Shown here piece by piece: positions 35,460 to 46,873 of a stretch of 64,000 nucleotides of DNA. This DNA comes from Sthenelais limicola (taxonomy: Eukaryota > Annelida > Polychaeta > Phyllodocida > Sigalionidae), in NCBI GenBank assembly GCA_942159475.1, contig OW804096.1, forward strand, positions 9,962,871 to 10,026,870, written 5' to 3'. Within the stretch, counting starts at the first letter, position 1; every line of letters begins with the position of its first letter. The notes beneath the pieces were generated by a model. That model saw nothing but the letters and a program-made list of their open reading frames with translations, did no database searches and had not been told where the DNA came from. Made by a program: the position numbers and the translations under genes.

Positions 35460-36341
35460 CATATAAATCAGCCCAATACTGGAATGCGCCAGAGGTAGAA
35501 GCTTATCAAATAGAGGACAGGAAAGCGTTCAATAGGTTCAATGCTGCCGGACCTGACAATATTGAGTTGATTTAGTTATTTGTTTTATTGTTTAATTTTA
35601 ATTGTTTAATTATTTGTTTTGATTTTTTTTTCAGCCAGACATTATTAAAAAAATACACTATTCGCAGAACAAGCTGATTGAAATAAAATAGAAAAATTTC
35701 ACATAGAAATTATATCACGACGTAAGTAAATTATTCTAGACAATCTATCAAGATTACAAACAATAAAAATAAATAAGGTATGAACCTTACAAATCGCGAT
35801 GAAATCGCAGATATTGAAATAAAAACCACACACCCGGGACAGTGTCCTATGCACGACAGGCCAAGCTTGACGCAGAAAATGCGAAAATTATCTCAGAATA
35901 TACAAGAAATGTAGTGACCCAAGGGTTCGTTTAGCAGAGGAGAAATAATACCAGGACAATCGTCAACTATTAATATTCTAATTTAATAGGAGCCGTAAGC
36001 TCAATCCAGTCAAAACTGGGACATCATATCAGGAGGTGTTTTACACACAGTTGTACATAGAGTAAATAATGGAAAGGTACAAAGAACGTGGAAAAGAGCA
36101 CGTTTGAAGAGTGCTCCCACCTAGTGGAATAAGGCAACAGTCACGCCTATACTTTAACATTGAAGATCTTTGTAAGTAGTAGAGAAAGTGGGCTTATCGC
36201 CGGGCACTACAGAAAGAGCTTTGAAATTGCTTTGTGTTGTATGGATATTGCATAATATTACATTGAGATGTGGTCCCCCAGGGAACTATGGACCTATTCT
36301 TTATTATACTGCATGTGCGAAACTGTACCAATAACACTAAT
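35460..36341. other. Non-coding stretch
   Basis: A short open run just after 35462 would encode QYWNAPEVEAYQIEDRKAF and ends in a TAG near 35572. I do not recognise it and cannot support a gene. Confidence 0.35.
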
Positions 36342-36576
36342 GGGTCAGATTTTCAGAAAATGCACAATTCACCTTCACCAATCCTCTCAAATAATCCACA
36401 TTTCAGACGAAAATAAAGTTCAAAATACAGTTCAACCTAACCAAACAGATTGCTAGAACCTATGCAATGCAGACTATACTCGAATTTACCTAGTATTGAC
36501 CGAATTGCAGCCTAATTTAGCAGAATTTAGTAAATGTGTACAGCTGCCAATTGTACATTTTCTGAAGATCTAACCC
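36342..36576 (-). mobile_element. MITE-A copy 24
   Basis: Full-length; flanks TAAT and ATAT do not match. Confidence 0.9.
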
Positions 36577-36724
36577 ATATGTAGTAGCTTACCGAGAACC
36601 TATAGTTCTCTATCTCTACCTTATTCTCTTACTCTCATCTTTCTTCTCCTCTTAAAGTAGTTCACTAGACTAGTTCAGGAACATACCAGAATACCTGAAA
36701 GTCCCATTTCAAACGTATAATTAT

Positions 36725-36949
36725 GGGTCAGATTTTCAGAAAATGTACAATTCAACTTCACCAATCCTCTCAAATAATCCACATTTAAGACGAAAAAAAA
36801 GTTCAAAATACAGTTCAACCTACCCAGACAGATTGCTTGAATCAATGCAACGCCAAATATACTCGAATTTACCTAGTATTGACAATGTTTTAGCAGAATT
36901 TCCTAAATGATTATAACGGCGAGTTGTAAATTTTCTGAAAATCTCACCC
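36725..36949 (-). mobile_element. MITE-A copy 25
   Basis: Complete but decayed at the right (CTCACCC). Flanks TTAT and ATCC do not match. Confidence 0.85.
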
Positions 36950-37147
36950 ATCCATGTATACCATGTCTACTTTTTGTACATGTTTTAGTTCCAAATACAT
37001 AATATGATCAATGCAATTCAATGAGGATTCAACGCCAAAACCAAAGGTGTATATTTCAATAGTTTTCTATGCTATAAGGGCATATCAAAAAGAATAGTGA
37101 ATGGACCTATCATTTTTCTTGATATCGTCTCACAGACCAATAATAAT

Positions 37148-37474
37148 TGTGATCTGTTTCAGGAAAATGAGTCATAAGTCGCAAAATATGGATTTTGAGA
37201 TATCACCATATTTAAAAAGAGGACATCAAGCTGATTCCAATGATAGTAAACTCTAGGACAACCAATAAGTATTTCTATATTTTAAGTTTGAAGGCCTTCA
37301 AAACGGAAGGATATATTTAATACAATGTCCTGAAATTTGTTGCAGAGATTCATATGACTATAAGTTCTAAACCCTTTAAAAAATCAGAACATTTCAATGA
37401 AGAGATCTTATTATAAATATCTTTTTATAAATATCAATTTTGCGACTTATGACTCATTTTCCGGAAACAGACCA
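37148..37474. mobile_element. MITE-B copy 9
   Basis: Both ends are present: TGTGATCTGTTTCAGG and TTTTCCGGAAACAGACCA. Confidence 0.8.
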
Positions 37475-37710
37475 ATATATCACTATGGTAGAGCTGGTAA
37501 TTGCTTGCGTTTATTGCACCATAGATTAGTGGGAGAGAGTGGGAGTCGCTAGCAGTGAGTAGTTTGCTTCATATATATATCTCTTCATTATGTTGATGAA
37601 TGGGTGCTATGTTCCCTTCATTAGTAATCATATCTACCAACCATTAATCTCCCTCCGGCGAGGCTCACACAAGTTAGAGGTGCTCTTGAGCGGTTACCTA
37701 GCCTCTATAC

Positions 37711-37946
37711 GGGTAAGATTTTCAGAAAATGTACAATTCACCTTCACCAATCCTCTCAAATAACCCACATTTCAGACGAAAATAATGTTCAAAATACAGT
37801 TCAACCTAACCAAACCGATTGCTAGAATGAATGCAATGCCGAATATACTCGAATTTACCTAGTATTGACCAAATTGAAGCCTAATTTAGCAGAATTCACT
37901 AAATGTGTACAGTTGCCAATTGTATATTTTCTGAAAATCTGAGCCC
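37711..37946 (-). mobile_element. MITE-A copy 26
   Basis: Full-length, with changed tips (GGGTAAG and GAGCCC). Flanks ATAC and TATC do not match. Confidence 0.85.
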
Positions 37947-37981
37947 TATCTTCTATACACTAGCTCTGCTTCATTGTATGA

Positions 37982-38100
37982 GGGTCAGATTTTCAGAAAA
38001 TGTACAATTCACCCTCACCAATTCTCTCAAATAACCCAAATTTAAGACTGACAAAAATCTGGTTCCAAATACAGTTCAACATAACCAGAAAGATTCATTG
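37982..38100 (-). mobile_element. MITE-A copy 27, truncated
   Basis: The left half only, ending about 20 bp before copy 28 begins. Confidence 0.75.
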
Positions 38101-38121
38101 CGATACTATGGGGCTATATAA

Positions 38122-38356
38122 GGGTCAGATTTTCAGAAAATGTACAATTCACCTTCACAAATTCTCTCAAATAACCCAAATTCAAGACAGAAATCAGATT
38201 CAAAATACTGTTCAACATCACGAAACAGACTATTTGAATCAAGGCAATACTGAATATAATCAGATATACCTAGTGTTGATGATTTTTCAGTCCAATTTAG
38301 CAGAATTTACCAAATATGTTGATCTGCCAATTGTACATTTTCTGAAAATCTGACCC
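38122..38356 (-). mobile_element. MITE-A copy 28
   Basis: Full-length; its right interior matches the GATCAACATATTT subtype. Flanks ATAA and ATGA differ by one base. Confidence 0.85.
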
Positions 38357-38369
38357 ATGAGTTGTTATT

Positions 38370-38831
38370 TGTGATGTGTTACTGCACGAAAAATGAGTCG
38401 TAACATTGATATTATTCAAAGTGTTTTATTCATAAAATCTCTTTGTTGGATTGTTATCATGAGTGAGGATTATCTAGTGCTTTAAGCCGAGTAAATATAT
38501 AGGTCAGATTTTCAGAAAATGTACAATTCACCTTTACCAATCCTCTTAAACAATCCACATTTAAGACAAAAATGAGCTTCAAAATGCAGTTTAACATAAC
38601 AGAACTAATACTTTAAATCAATGTGATACCTCCAAATTTAACAACAGTGTATTCAAAATATCATTCCGTTTCTAAGGTCATCATGTGGAGTATATTTAGA
38701 AATACTTTCAGATTTCCTGAAGGTTTACATTACTGGAGTTGGAATCCACTTAATCGTATCTTTTCAAGCATGATAGTATCCCAAAATCCGTTTATTTCGA
38801 CCTGTGACTCATTTTTCTGTGGCACATCACA
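38370..38831. mobile_element. MITE-B copy 10, interrupted by a MITE-A fragment
   Basis: The left end TGTGATGTGTTACTG and right end TCTGTGGCACATCACA enclose a partial MITE-A at 38501-38630. Confidence 0.7.
38501..38630 (-). mobile_element. MITE-A copy 29, truncated, nested in MITE-B
   Basis: It begins AGGTCAGATTTTCAG and stops in the interior after CAATGTGATACC. Confidence 0.75.
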
Positions 38832-39058
38832 TTTCCATTTTCATCTCGTAAAAATGATGTATTTTTTTTAAAATATTTTTATTGGCCATATTACATTACA
38901 AAGAAATTACTTCATCTTCATATCAAAGTACGCATAACATACAGCGCTGTTATATTTCATGCCCTTGCTGTTACATTATACCGATCTAACGTTAATATTC
39001 ATATAGTGTTACGGGTTTATTCAGTGTTTATACAATTCGATTCCAATAGCTACACATT

Positions 39059-39470
39059 TGTGATGTGTTTCAGGAAAATGAGTCATAAGTCGCAAAAAAT
39101 GGATTTTGAGATATCATCATATTTGAACAGATGAGATCAAGCCGATTCCAATGATGGTAAACAGTCTGATAATCTAACAAGTATTTCTAGATTTTAAGTT
39201 TGATATTTTCTTTTTTGAAAAAGAGTTTCCAATATTTTTTTGGGTCAATAAACAGTAAAGTAACTAAATGTAGTCCATATGAGGACCTTTAAAACGAAAA
39301 GATATATTACATAGATTCTCCTGAAATTTGATACATCGATCGATATATATATATATAAGTGATAAGCTCTTTAAAAACCAGAACATTCCAATAAAGGGAT
39401 CTTGTAAAATAAACACTTTGAAAAATATTATTTTTGCGACTTATGACTCATTTTCCTGAAACACATCACA
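39059..39470. mobile_element. MITE-B copy 11, complete long form
   Basis: A 412-bp copy with excellent ends (TGTGATGTGTTTCAGG and CCTGAAACACATCACA). It is a good reference for the family. Confidence 0.9.
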
Positions 39471-39821
39471 TTTGACTAAGCACAGTGTTTTTCATTCCAT
39501 TCTGCGATCTTACACAACCTGATGATTACCTAGCAGATTGTATTACTAACAACGTTCGAATATCACTACTACTCTTACATAATTGCTGTTCTATGCGATC
39601 TATACTCTTCATGTTACAGTATGAGAAACTATACTTATATAGCTTATTAACATACTATAGGTGTGCTGCATATAAATATCTGATAACAATTCTAAAGTGT
39701 GTTATGTTTTTTCTAGGAAGATCCTAAAGAAATCTAAAATTGTGTAATGTTACAATCTCTTAAGATGTAATTATGAAATTTGTTACCTCATATAAGTATT
39801 TATAATAATCGTAGTCGCAGT
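39471..39821. other. Non-coding stretch
   Basis: A short + strand frame at 39485-39727 has no domain. Confidence 0.4.
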
Positions 39822-40363
39822 CCAGGGTGCCGTTGTACTAACGTTGTAAGACAGGAATTTAAGCTCAGAAATCGTAAGATTGTCTTACGTAAGATGGGAG
39901 TGTTGTACTAACGGTAAAATAAGCTAAGATAGGGTAAGACAACGTAAGAATTCTAAGACAGCTTCATAGGCGTCTTAGCAGCGTCTTAGATATGGTGATG
40001 ACCTAGGAACATGTAGAAAACTATTCGAGATGGAGCCTAAGGCAGACTTGCATAAATGTATACACATGTATGGTCTCAGTTATGCAAAATTCGCCATTAA
40101 TCATTTTTTTCAGGTGGCGATGCAGACAATAATTTAGCCAAGGTGAAGGTCAGTAAGAGGTGTCACCTGAAATATTCTCCCCCGCAATGTCTTAAATGTT
40201 GTAAGATCGTCTTAGGATAGTGTAAGTTGACTTACATATGAGATTCCCTAAGATCACTTTAGTACAACAGAATTTAAGATCATCTTATATTGTGGCAACC
40301 ATCTTAAATGTAAGACGTTCTTACAGTAAGATCATCTTATATTAGTACAACGATACCCAGGGT
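39822..40363. mobile_element. Foldback element rich in GTAAGA/TCTTAC
   Basis: CAGGGTGCCGTTGTACTAA at the left opposes TTAGTACAACGATACCC at the right. Inside, GTAAGAT and TCTTAC strings recur about a dozen times on both strands, and GTTGTACTAACG occurs twice in the left arm. Confidence 0.75.
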
Positions 40364-40758
40364 GATATAACGATGCCTCCATTCATTGAATGTGAATGTG
40401 GTGCAAACTGATAACAATGAAGGAGGATATTAATTGACTCAATTTAGTATATATCCATACAAAATAAGAATACCAAATTTCCAATAAGAATACAATGGAT
40501 CATGGTGGTTGCATTTGGGTATATAATGGCCATCTGTACAGTGACCACAGTTATCAATGATAGCCTGAAATCGGAGAAATTGTAACTTACTGGACGTTGA
40601 TGTATGTACCACATGCTACTTGCATGGTTGGGAGTAGTGTGGTAATTTGCACCAGTTCAACGCATGTGGTAAGACATTGCCATTCCCTCTTCCTACCCCA
40701 GTACACATTTCATATGCTTATGCATATATACTTATACATAGCAACATGGGAATAAATA

Positions 40759-40920
40759 TAGAACCTAGATTCGAATGTGGAACTCGGGACACTATTGCAC
40801 TGTCCTCAATGTTGTTTTTTTGGTAACCCACTCGCCTATTGGCTTGTGGACCACAAAAAAAACAAACATCTTGGACAGTGCAATAGTGTCCCTTGTACCA
40901 CATTCTCATTAGGTTCTATC
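40759..40920. mobile_element. Foldback element next to a purine minisatellite
   Basis: The inner arms GGGACACTATTGCACTGTCC match perfectly. Outer parts (AGAACCTA..AATGTGG) match with gaps. Confidence 0.75.
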
Positions 40921-40975
40921 TATGGTGAGGCGTTATTAATTGAATAGTTATTGGACGAGGTTGCGCAATACTTGG

Positions 40976-41394
40976 AGGCAGAGAGGCAGGGAGGCAGAGA
41001 GGCAGAGAGGCAGGGAGGCAGGGACACAGAGAGGCAGAGAAACAGAGAGGCAGAGAAGCAGAGAGGCAGAGAGGCAGGGAGGCAGAGAGGCAGAGAGGCA
41101 GAGAGGCAGGCAGGCAGGCAGGCAGGTAGAGAGGCAGAAAGGCGGAGAGGCAGAGAGGCAGAGAGGCAGAGAAGCAGGGAGGCAGGCAGGTAGAGAGGCA
41201 GAGAGGCAGAGAGGCAGGGAGGTAGAGAGGCAGAGAGGCAGAGAGGCAGAGAGGCAGAGAGGCAGAGAGGCAGGCAGGCAGGCAGGTAGAGAGGCAGAGA
41301 GGCGGAGAGGCAGAGAAGCAGGGAGGCAGGCAGGTAGAGAGGCAGAGAGGCAGAGAGGCAGAGAGGCAGAGAGGCACAGAGGCACAGAGGCAGA
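40976..41394. repeat. AGGCAGAG-type polypurine minisatellite
   Basis: About 420 bp of 8-bp units (AGGCAGAG) mixed with AGGCAGGC and AGGTAGAG variants in a higher-order pattern. Long open frames on both strands arise from the absence of stop codons in the repeat. Confidence 0.95.
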
Positions 41395-41650
41395 TCAATA
41401 CACCATTTAAAGGACATTCTCATGCCACATACATATTTGAAGGTACTTGTGCATGGGCGGAACTGAAAGGAATATCTAAACGATTCCAATTTTCATTGTG
41501 CATTAGCATTGTTAAGGAAGAGGTATACACGATATATTGTACCATAGAAAGAGCAAGTGCGACTTTTGATTCTTTTTTACTGACATTTTCGTTTACCTTT
41601 TTCCTGGACTATAATGATATTGGTTATTGTGAAATAAGCCATCGCTATAT

Positions 41651-41883
41651 AGGTCAGATTTTCTGAAAATGTACAATTGGTAGCTCTACACATTTAGGAA
41701 ATTCTGCTAAATTAGGTCGAAACATGAAGAATACTGGGTATATCTGTATATTTTGTATCGCATTGATTTAAAGTATCAGTTCTGTTATGTTAAGCTGCAA
41801 TTTGAAGTTAATTTTTATCTTAAATATGGGTTATTTGTGAGGATTGGCGAAGTTAAATTGTACATTTTCTGAAAATATGACCC
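41651..41883 (+). mobile_element. MITE-A copy 30
   Basis: Full-length, left tip AGGTC instead of GGGTC, with ATAT on both sides. Confidence 0.9.
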
Positions 41884-42460
41884 ATATAATTCTTTAGGGG
41901 TTACATAAGACCTGTTTTCGCAGAGCGGGTTACATATGCTGCAACCTTCATCACGATGTGGAAACCAATGCAAACTACATACCGTAATTGTTATCGATCC
42001 ATACAAGTGAATGGTATTTACTCCCTCTAGCATTGTGTATAATGCAAAAAGCTTAATTTGAGTGCAAGACCTTGGTATTCTTATTGGCTCAACAGACACA
42101 TTTCTTCCATCGATCCCTGAGATAAAAGCAAGGAGTGTCTTCCTTGTATTTGCTATTTATATTGCTCTTTTGATCTACAGAATGACAGTGTGTTTTTCTA
42201 TATGTTTCTTCTGATCTATTTTTTGTATACAATACATTTTATTGATTCATAGATTGTTCATATACATTGATTGAAATACAATGACATTTTCCGTTGTCAT
42301 TATATAGCTGGGACGTATTCTCACGATCATTGTATATGTGATAACCGTTGGATTTTGAATTATCGGATACTTCGCATAATGCCGTTAAATGTATATTCAT
42401 ATTTGCTACACTTCATTTAATATGCCAATGAGATGTGCGCAGGTTTTCGTTGCGTTATAT
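41884..42460. other. Non-coding stretch
   Basis: No feature recognised. Confidence 0.4.
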
Positions 42461-42691
42461 GGGTCAGATTTTCAGAAAAAGTACAAATCCTCTGAAATAA
42501 CCCACAATTAAGACTAAAACGAGCTTCACAATGCAGTTTAACATAACAGAACCGATACTTTAAATCAATGCAATACCAAATATACTCAGATATACGCGTT
42601 ATTCATCATCATTCAGCAGAATTTCGCAGAATTGCCTAAATGTGTAGTTCTGCCAATAATTATTATTGTATATTTTCTGAAAATCTGACCC
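42461..42691 (-). mobile_element. MITE-A copy 31
   Basis: Nearly full-length, with a small deletion after the left terminus and a duplicated ATTATT near the right. ATAT lies on both sides. Confidence 0.85.
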
Positions 42692-42725
42692 ATATAATGT
42701 GCATTTCTTTTGATAGAACATATAT

Positions 42726-43084
42726 AGGGCCAAAAAAATAGGTGTTTCTGATTTATCTGGCTGAAAACTAGGTTGGGGGGGGTGGTAACTTTTTTTTTTG
42801 TTAATTTTTTTTGTTTGGAAACCACCTCCCAGGAACTGAAAAAAATGTCTTTTTCATAACAATAGTTGTTTTCAACATGGGAAATGTGCCTTTTGACAGT
42901 TCTGGGTTAGGAAAACCCGTTTTCCTACTTTTATAAGCCTTTTTTGTCAAAACCCCCCCAAAAAAGTAAGATATGATGGGGAAAAAATCAGGTATGGTAA
43001 AAAAAATGTAGGTAGGGTAAGGTTTTTCTAGGTAGGGGGGGGGGGGGGGTAAATCGGAAACACACCTATTTTTTTTGGCCTAGG
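42726..43084. mobile_element. Foldback element with GGCCAAAAAAATAGG ends
   Basis: AGGGCCAAAAAAATAGGTG, then TTTCTGATTTATC, is inverted at 43044-43083. The interior has G-tracts and repeated CTAGGTAGGG strings. Confidence 0.75.
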
Positions 43085-44115
43085 GCTAGGGGTTGGGGTT
43101 GGCGGACAAAAGAGGAACGTGGAATAATATCATTTCTCCCCATGGCATCATTTTCAAGTAGAAACTGGTCGGGTTTGTTCTCTGCAAAATAAGGGTAGGC
43201 ACATGTCTACTCTAGATTTGATGTTTGAAAACTTTTATTGCTGTGGTATAGCCAATCAAAGGGGAGCTCTTCAGCAGTTGGGAGGTTTTCAGCCCCTTTG
43301 AAAGATTCGGGGCAAAAATGTCGATGTTTCCTTCCTGACTTTAATATATCTTTGACATTATATGGCATGACATCTTGCTAACATATTAAAACTGCACTGT
43401 CACGTTTAAATGTCATTTGACCAAGATTTTGGAGGATTTTGTTCAATTGTTTCCCTTAAGGGCGTCTAAACGTCCTTATTTGTATTTGTAGTACTCACTC
43501 AATCTTTCCAGCAATGACCTATTATCGCTCACCAGCGCTCGTTTTCTCTCGATGATTTGACCTCAAATTATTCCTGTGTATACATATATAGTAACAGCAG
43601 AATATTGATCCAGTCGTATAAGTCATAATATGAGGGAATGTGGTAAGATTTGTTTTGTCATAATAGGTGAGAATTTAACATTGGTAAATATTATGTACTT
43701 TTAGTTCCGTTCAGTTCCAACCAAAAATAACCAATCTAAAATATTCTCCCATTACCTAATAAACGGCGAGAACTGAGCGCAGAATTGAATAGGAACATTG
43801 GCTAAAAGTGGCTAATTATCATGTAAGTAGAGAGGTTTCTTTACATAGAACCACTTAATCCTCTTAAAAATAACAATCCAAACCTAGCCACACCCTCTAA
43901 GTATTTTTGTTGAGTAAACAGATGCTCTGTAGGGACCAATAAGTTTGTTTGTTTGTTATACTTTTATTTATCAAACTAGTAAACTAGTAAAGTGATAGTC
44001 CCGTGGAAACTGATCCATTACCAACTGAATTATATAATCATGCTCTAGATTTCGTCTGTTTATGCTTGTTTCAATTCATTCTGATTGTGAAAAAGGTGTT
44101 AATAAAAGGCATATA
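43085..44115. other. Non-coding stretch
   Basis: About 1 kb without a recognised feature. Confidence 0.4.
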
Positions 44116-44521
44116 TGTGATCTGTTTTAGGCAAATTAGTCATAAGTCGCAAAATATGGATTTTGAGATATCATCATATTTGAAACGATGAGATCAAGCC
44201 GATTCCGATGATAGTAAACATTAGGGACATTTAATAAGTATTTCTATATTTTGGATTTGATATTCTTTTTTCAAAAAACGAGTTTGCAATATCTTTGGGG
44301 TGGAAAATTACTAGTAAAGAAGCTAATACTCTATAAGATTAGCTTAGTAATGCAAGATATATTTATTACAGTGTCTTGGAATTTGGTACCTGTATTCATG
44401 TTACTAGCAGCTCCGAGAACTCCAAATATGAAAACATTCTAAGCAAGGGTTCTTATAAATAATCTACTTTGAATAATGTCAATTTGGCGACTTGTGACTC
44501 ATTGTCCTGAAACACACCACA
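44116..44521. mobile_element. MITE-B copy 12, complete long form
   Basis: The ends TGTGATCTGTTTTAGG and CCTGAAACACACCACA are present. It abuts the next MITE-B copy. Confidence 0.85.
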
Positions 44522-44523
44522 TA

Positions 44524-45303
44524 TGTGCGATGTGCTACAGTAAAATGAGTCACAAGTCACAACAAATGGATTTTGTGATAGTATTATATTTGAAAAGATG
44601 TGATCAAGCCGATTTCAATGGTAGTAAACATATATCAAGGACATACATATTTCTATATTTTAAGTTTGATAATCTAATAGGTGGCCTCCACTATCGCCGA
44701 TTAGCGTTACCAATAGCGCTACCAATAGAGCGGCCAATTATTGACCACTCTATTGGTAACGCTACTTGCTATAGTGGAGGAGGTGGTGAAAATCAGTGGC
44801 AAGTCATTGCAAATCAGTGGCAAGTCATTCACCACAACTCACCGTCATTCGCCGTAGAACCAAAATGTTTTGGTTTCTTCGGCGAATAGATTGCCATTGG
44901 CCGTTTATTCGCCACTAGTTGCCACTAGTTGCCGCTACTTGCCACAGTGGAACAGCTCATTACCAATTGCGTTACCAATAGATTTTCTATTCGCCACTAC
45001 TTGTCATTCATTGGTTGACAATCTATTCGCCGCTCTATTCGCCACTACTTACCGATAGTGGAGGCCCCCTATTAGTTTTTTTTTTAAAATTGCAATATTT
45101 CTTGCAGGACATCTACTAGTAAAGTGGTTAAAGATGACCTTGGAAATACATGGATACATCCAATACACTGTCTTGGAATTTGGTACATGTATTCTTGCTA
45201 CACAGAGCATTGAGTACCCCAAATATGAAAACAGTCCCAGAAATTTATCTTGTAAATAAAACATTTGATAAAAATCTCAGTTTTGCGACTTGTGACTCAT
45301 TTA
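44524..45303. mobile_element. MITE-B copy 13, interrupted by a foldback element
   Basis: The left end TGTGCGATGTGCTACAG and right part GCGACTTGTGACTCATTT frame a 392-bp foldback insertion. The last terminus is lost. Confidence 0.8.
44679..45070. mobile_element. Foldback element nested in MITE-B
   Basis: CTAATAGGTGGCCTCCACTA opposes TAGTGGAGGCCCCCTATTAG. The arms are made of short recurring strings such as ATTCGCCACTA and CTACCAATAG, unlike the simple arms of family C. Confidence 0.8.
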
Positions 45304-45621
45304 GATGTAAACAAGCCAAACCCATACTCTCTAAGTATATAATTGCCATGGAAACACATGATCTAGACGAACGGACTAGTAAAGTGAGGGCCACGTGGAA
45401 GCAGATATCATGTAAATACATTCCTTTACGGCTGATGGCAGAACCAATATTTCCCCACGCTTTCTTAAGCTAGCAAAGTATAAAGGCATTTCCTCCGCGC
45501 ATCATAATCCATCATTTAAGCGTTCACACCAAGTGCCACGACGGAGCATTTGGCCTAACATCATCCATCAATGGAGTCTAGTGTGAGTCATAGCCGCTAG
45601 GGTGCGACTGACTCCTGCTCC

Positions 45622-45657
45622 TTATAACACAGCACGGGACCATTGGGTTAAGTGTAT
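45622..45657. repeat. Left copy of a 35-bp duplication flanking MITE-A copy 32
   Basis: TATAACACAGCACGGGACC, then ATTGGGTTAAGTGTAT, recurs right after the MITE at 45894-45928. Confidence 0.9.
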
Positions 45658-45892
45658 GGGTCAGATTTTCAGAAAATGTACAATTGGCAGCTGTACACAT
45701 TTAGGAAATTTTGCTAATTTAGGCTGCAATTTGACCAATACTAGGTAAATTCGAGTATTTTTGGCATTGCATTGATTTTAGCAATCTGTTAGGTTAGGTT
45801 GAACTCTATTTTGAAGTTTATTTTCGTCTAAAATTTGGGTTATTTGAGAAGATTGGCGAAGATGAATTGGACATTTTCTAAAAATCTGACCC
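45658..45892 (+). mobile_element. MITE-A copy 32, between 35-bp direct repeats
   Basis: Full-length. The unusually long flanking duplication parallels that around copy 3. Confidence 0.9.
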
Positions 45893-46042
45893 ATATAACA
45901 CAGCACGGGACCATTGGGTTAAGTGTATGTGTTTTATAGAAGCTAATTCCATTCAAGATCTTAATTGATTTGATCCAGGACTGCCATATGAGTATAGCTT
46001 TTGCAAAGATCAGGATTAATTAGTTGTGATGTAGGCCTAAAT

Positions 46043-46277
46043 GGGTCAGATTTTCAGAAAATGTACAATTGGCAGATCAACATATTTTGTAAATTCTGCT
46101 AAATTGGACTGAAAAATCATCAACACTAGGTATATATGGGTATATTTGGTATTGCCTTGATTCAAACAGTCCGTTTGGTTATGTTGAACATTATTTTGAA
46201 CCGGATTTTTGTCTTAAATTTGGGTTTTTTGAGAGAATTGGTGAAGGTGAATTGTACATTTTCTGAAAATCTGACCC
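46043..46277 (+). mobile_element. MITE-A copy 33
   Basis: Full-length, GATCAACATATTTTG subtype, with AAAT on both sides. Confidence 0.9.
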
Positions 46278-46346
46278 AAATATGGAATACAAACTCATGT
46301 CTCGTTTCAAACTCAAGGTTGGTTTTGCTCGGAGTGAGTTCTTGGT

Positions 46347-46567
46347 GAACAATTGCTATAGTAAAGTAGCTGAATATACTCCATAGGACGACCTTAGAAA
46401 TGAATGCATATGTTTGATACACGGTCTTGCAATTTGGTTCATGTATCTATGCAACCCCAAGAAATAGCTACCCAAGTAATTAAAACATTGCAACAAAGAA
46501 ACCTTGAGAATGACTTCGAGAAATATCAATTTTGCGACTTGTGACTCATTTTCCTGGAACACATCAC
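46347..46567. mobile_element. MITE-B copy 14, left end missing
   Basis: The right half ends in CCTGGAACACATCACA. Confidence 0.75.
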
Positions 46568-46638
46568 ATTTACACACCTCATAGAAGCCGTCCACAACTC
46601 CTAGGCCTACGGGCCCGTAGTTCCTATAGCTCCTACTT

Positions 46639-46873
46639 GGGTCAGATTTTCAGAAAATGTACAATTGACCTTCACCAATCCTCTCAAATAACCCAGATTT
46701 CAGACGAAAATAAAGTTCAAAATACAGTTCAACCTAGCCTAACCAATTGCTAGAATCAATGCAATGCCAATTATACTAACATTTATCTAGTACTGACCAA
46801 ATTGCAGCTTAATTTAGCCTAATTTACTAAATGTGTACAGCTGCCAATTGTACATTTTCTGAAAATCTGACCC
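46639..46873 (-). mobile_element. MITE-A copy 34
   Basis: Full-length, with ACTT on both sides. Confidence 0.9.

Noticed and set aside
40916..41489. Long frames on both strands (up to 189 codons) over the AGGCAGAG array
   Set aside because: The 8-bp purine repeat simply has no stop codons; the peptides are periodic and no start context or domain exists.
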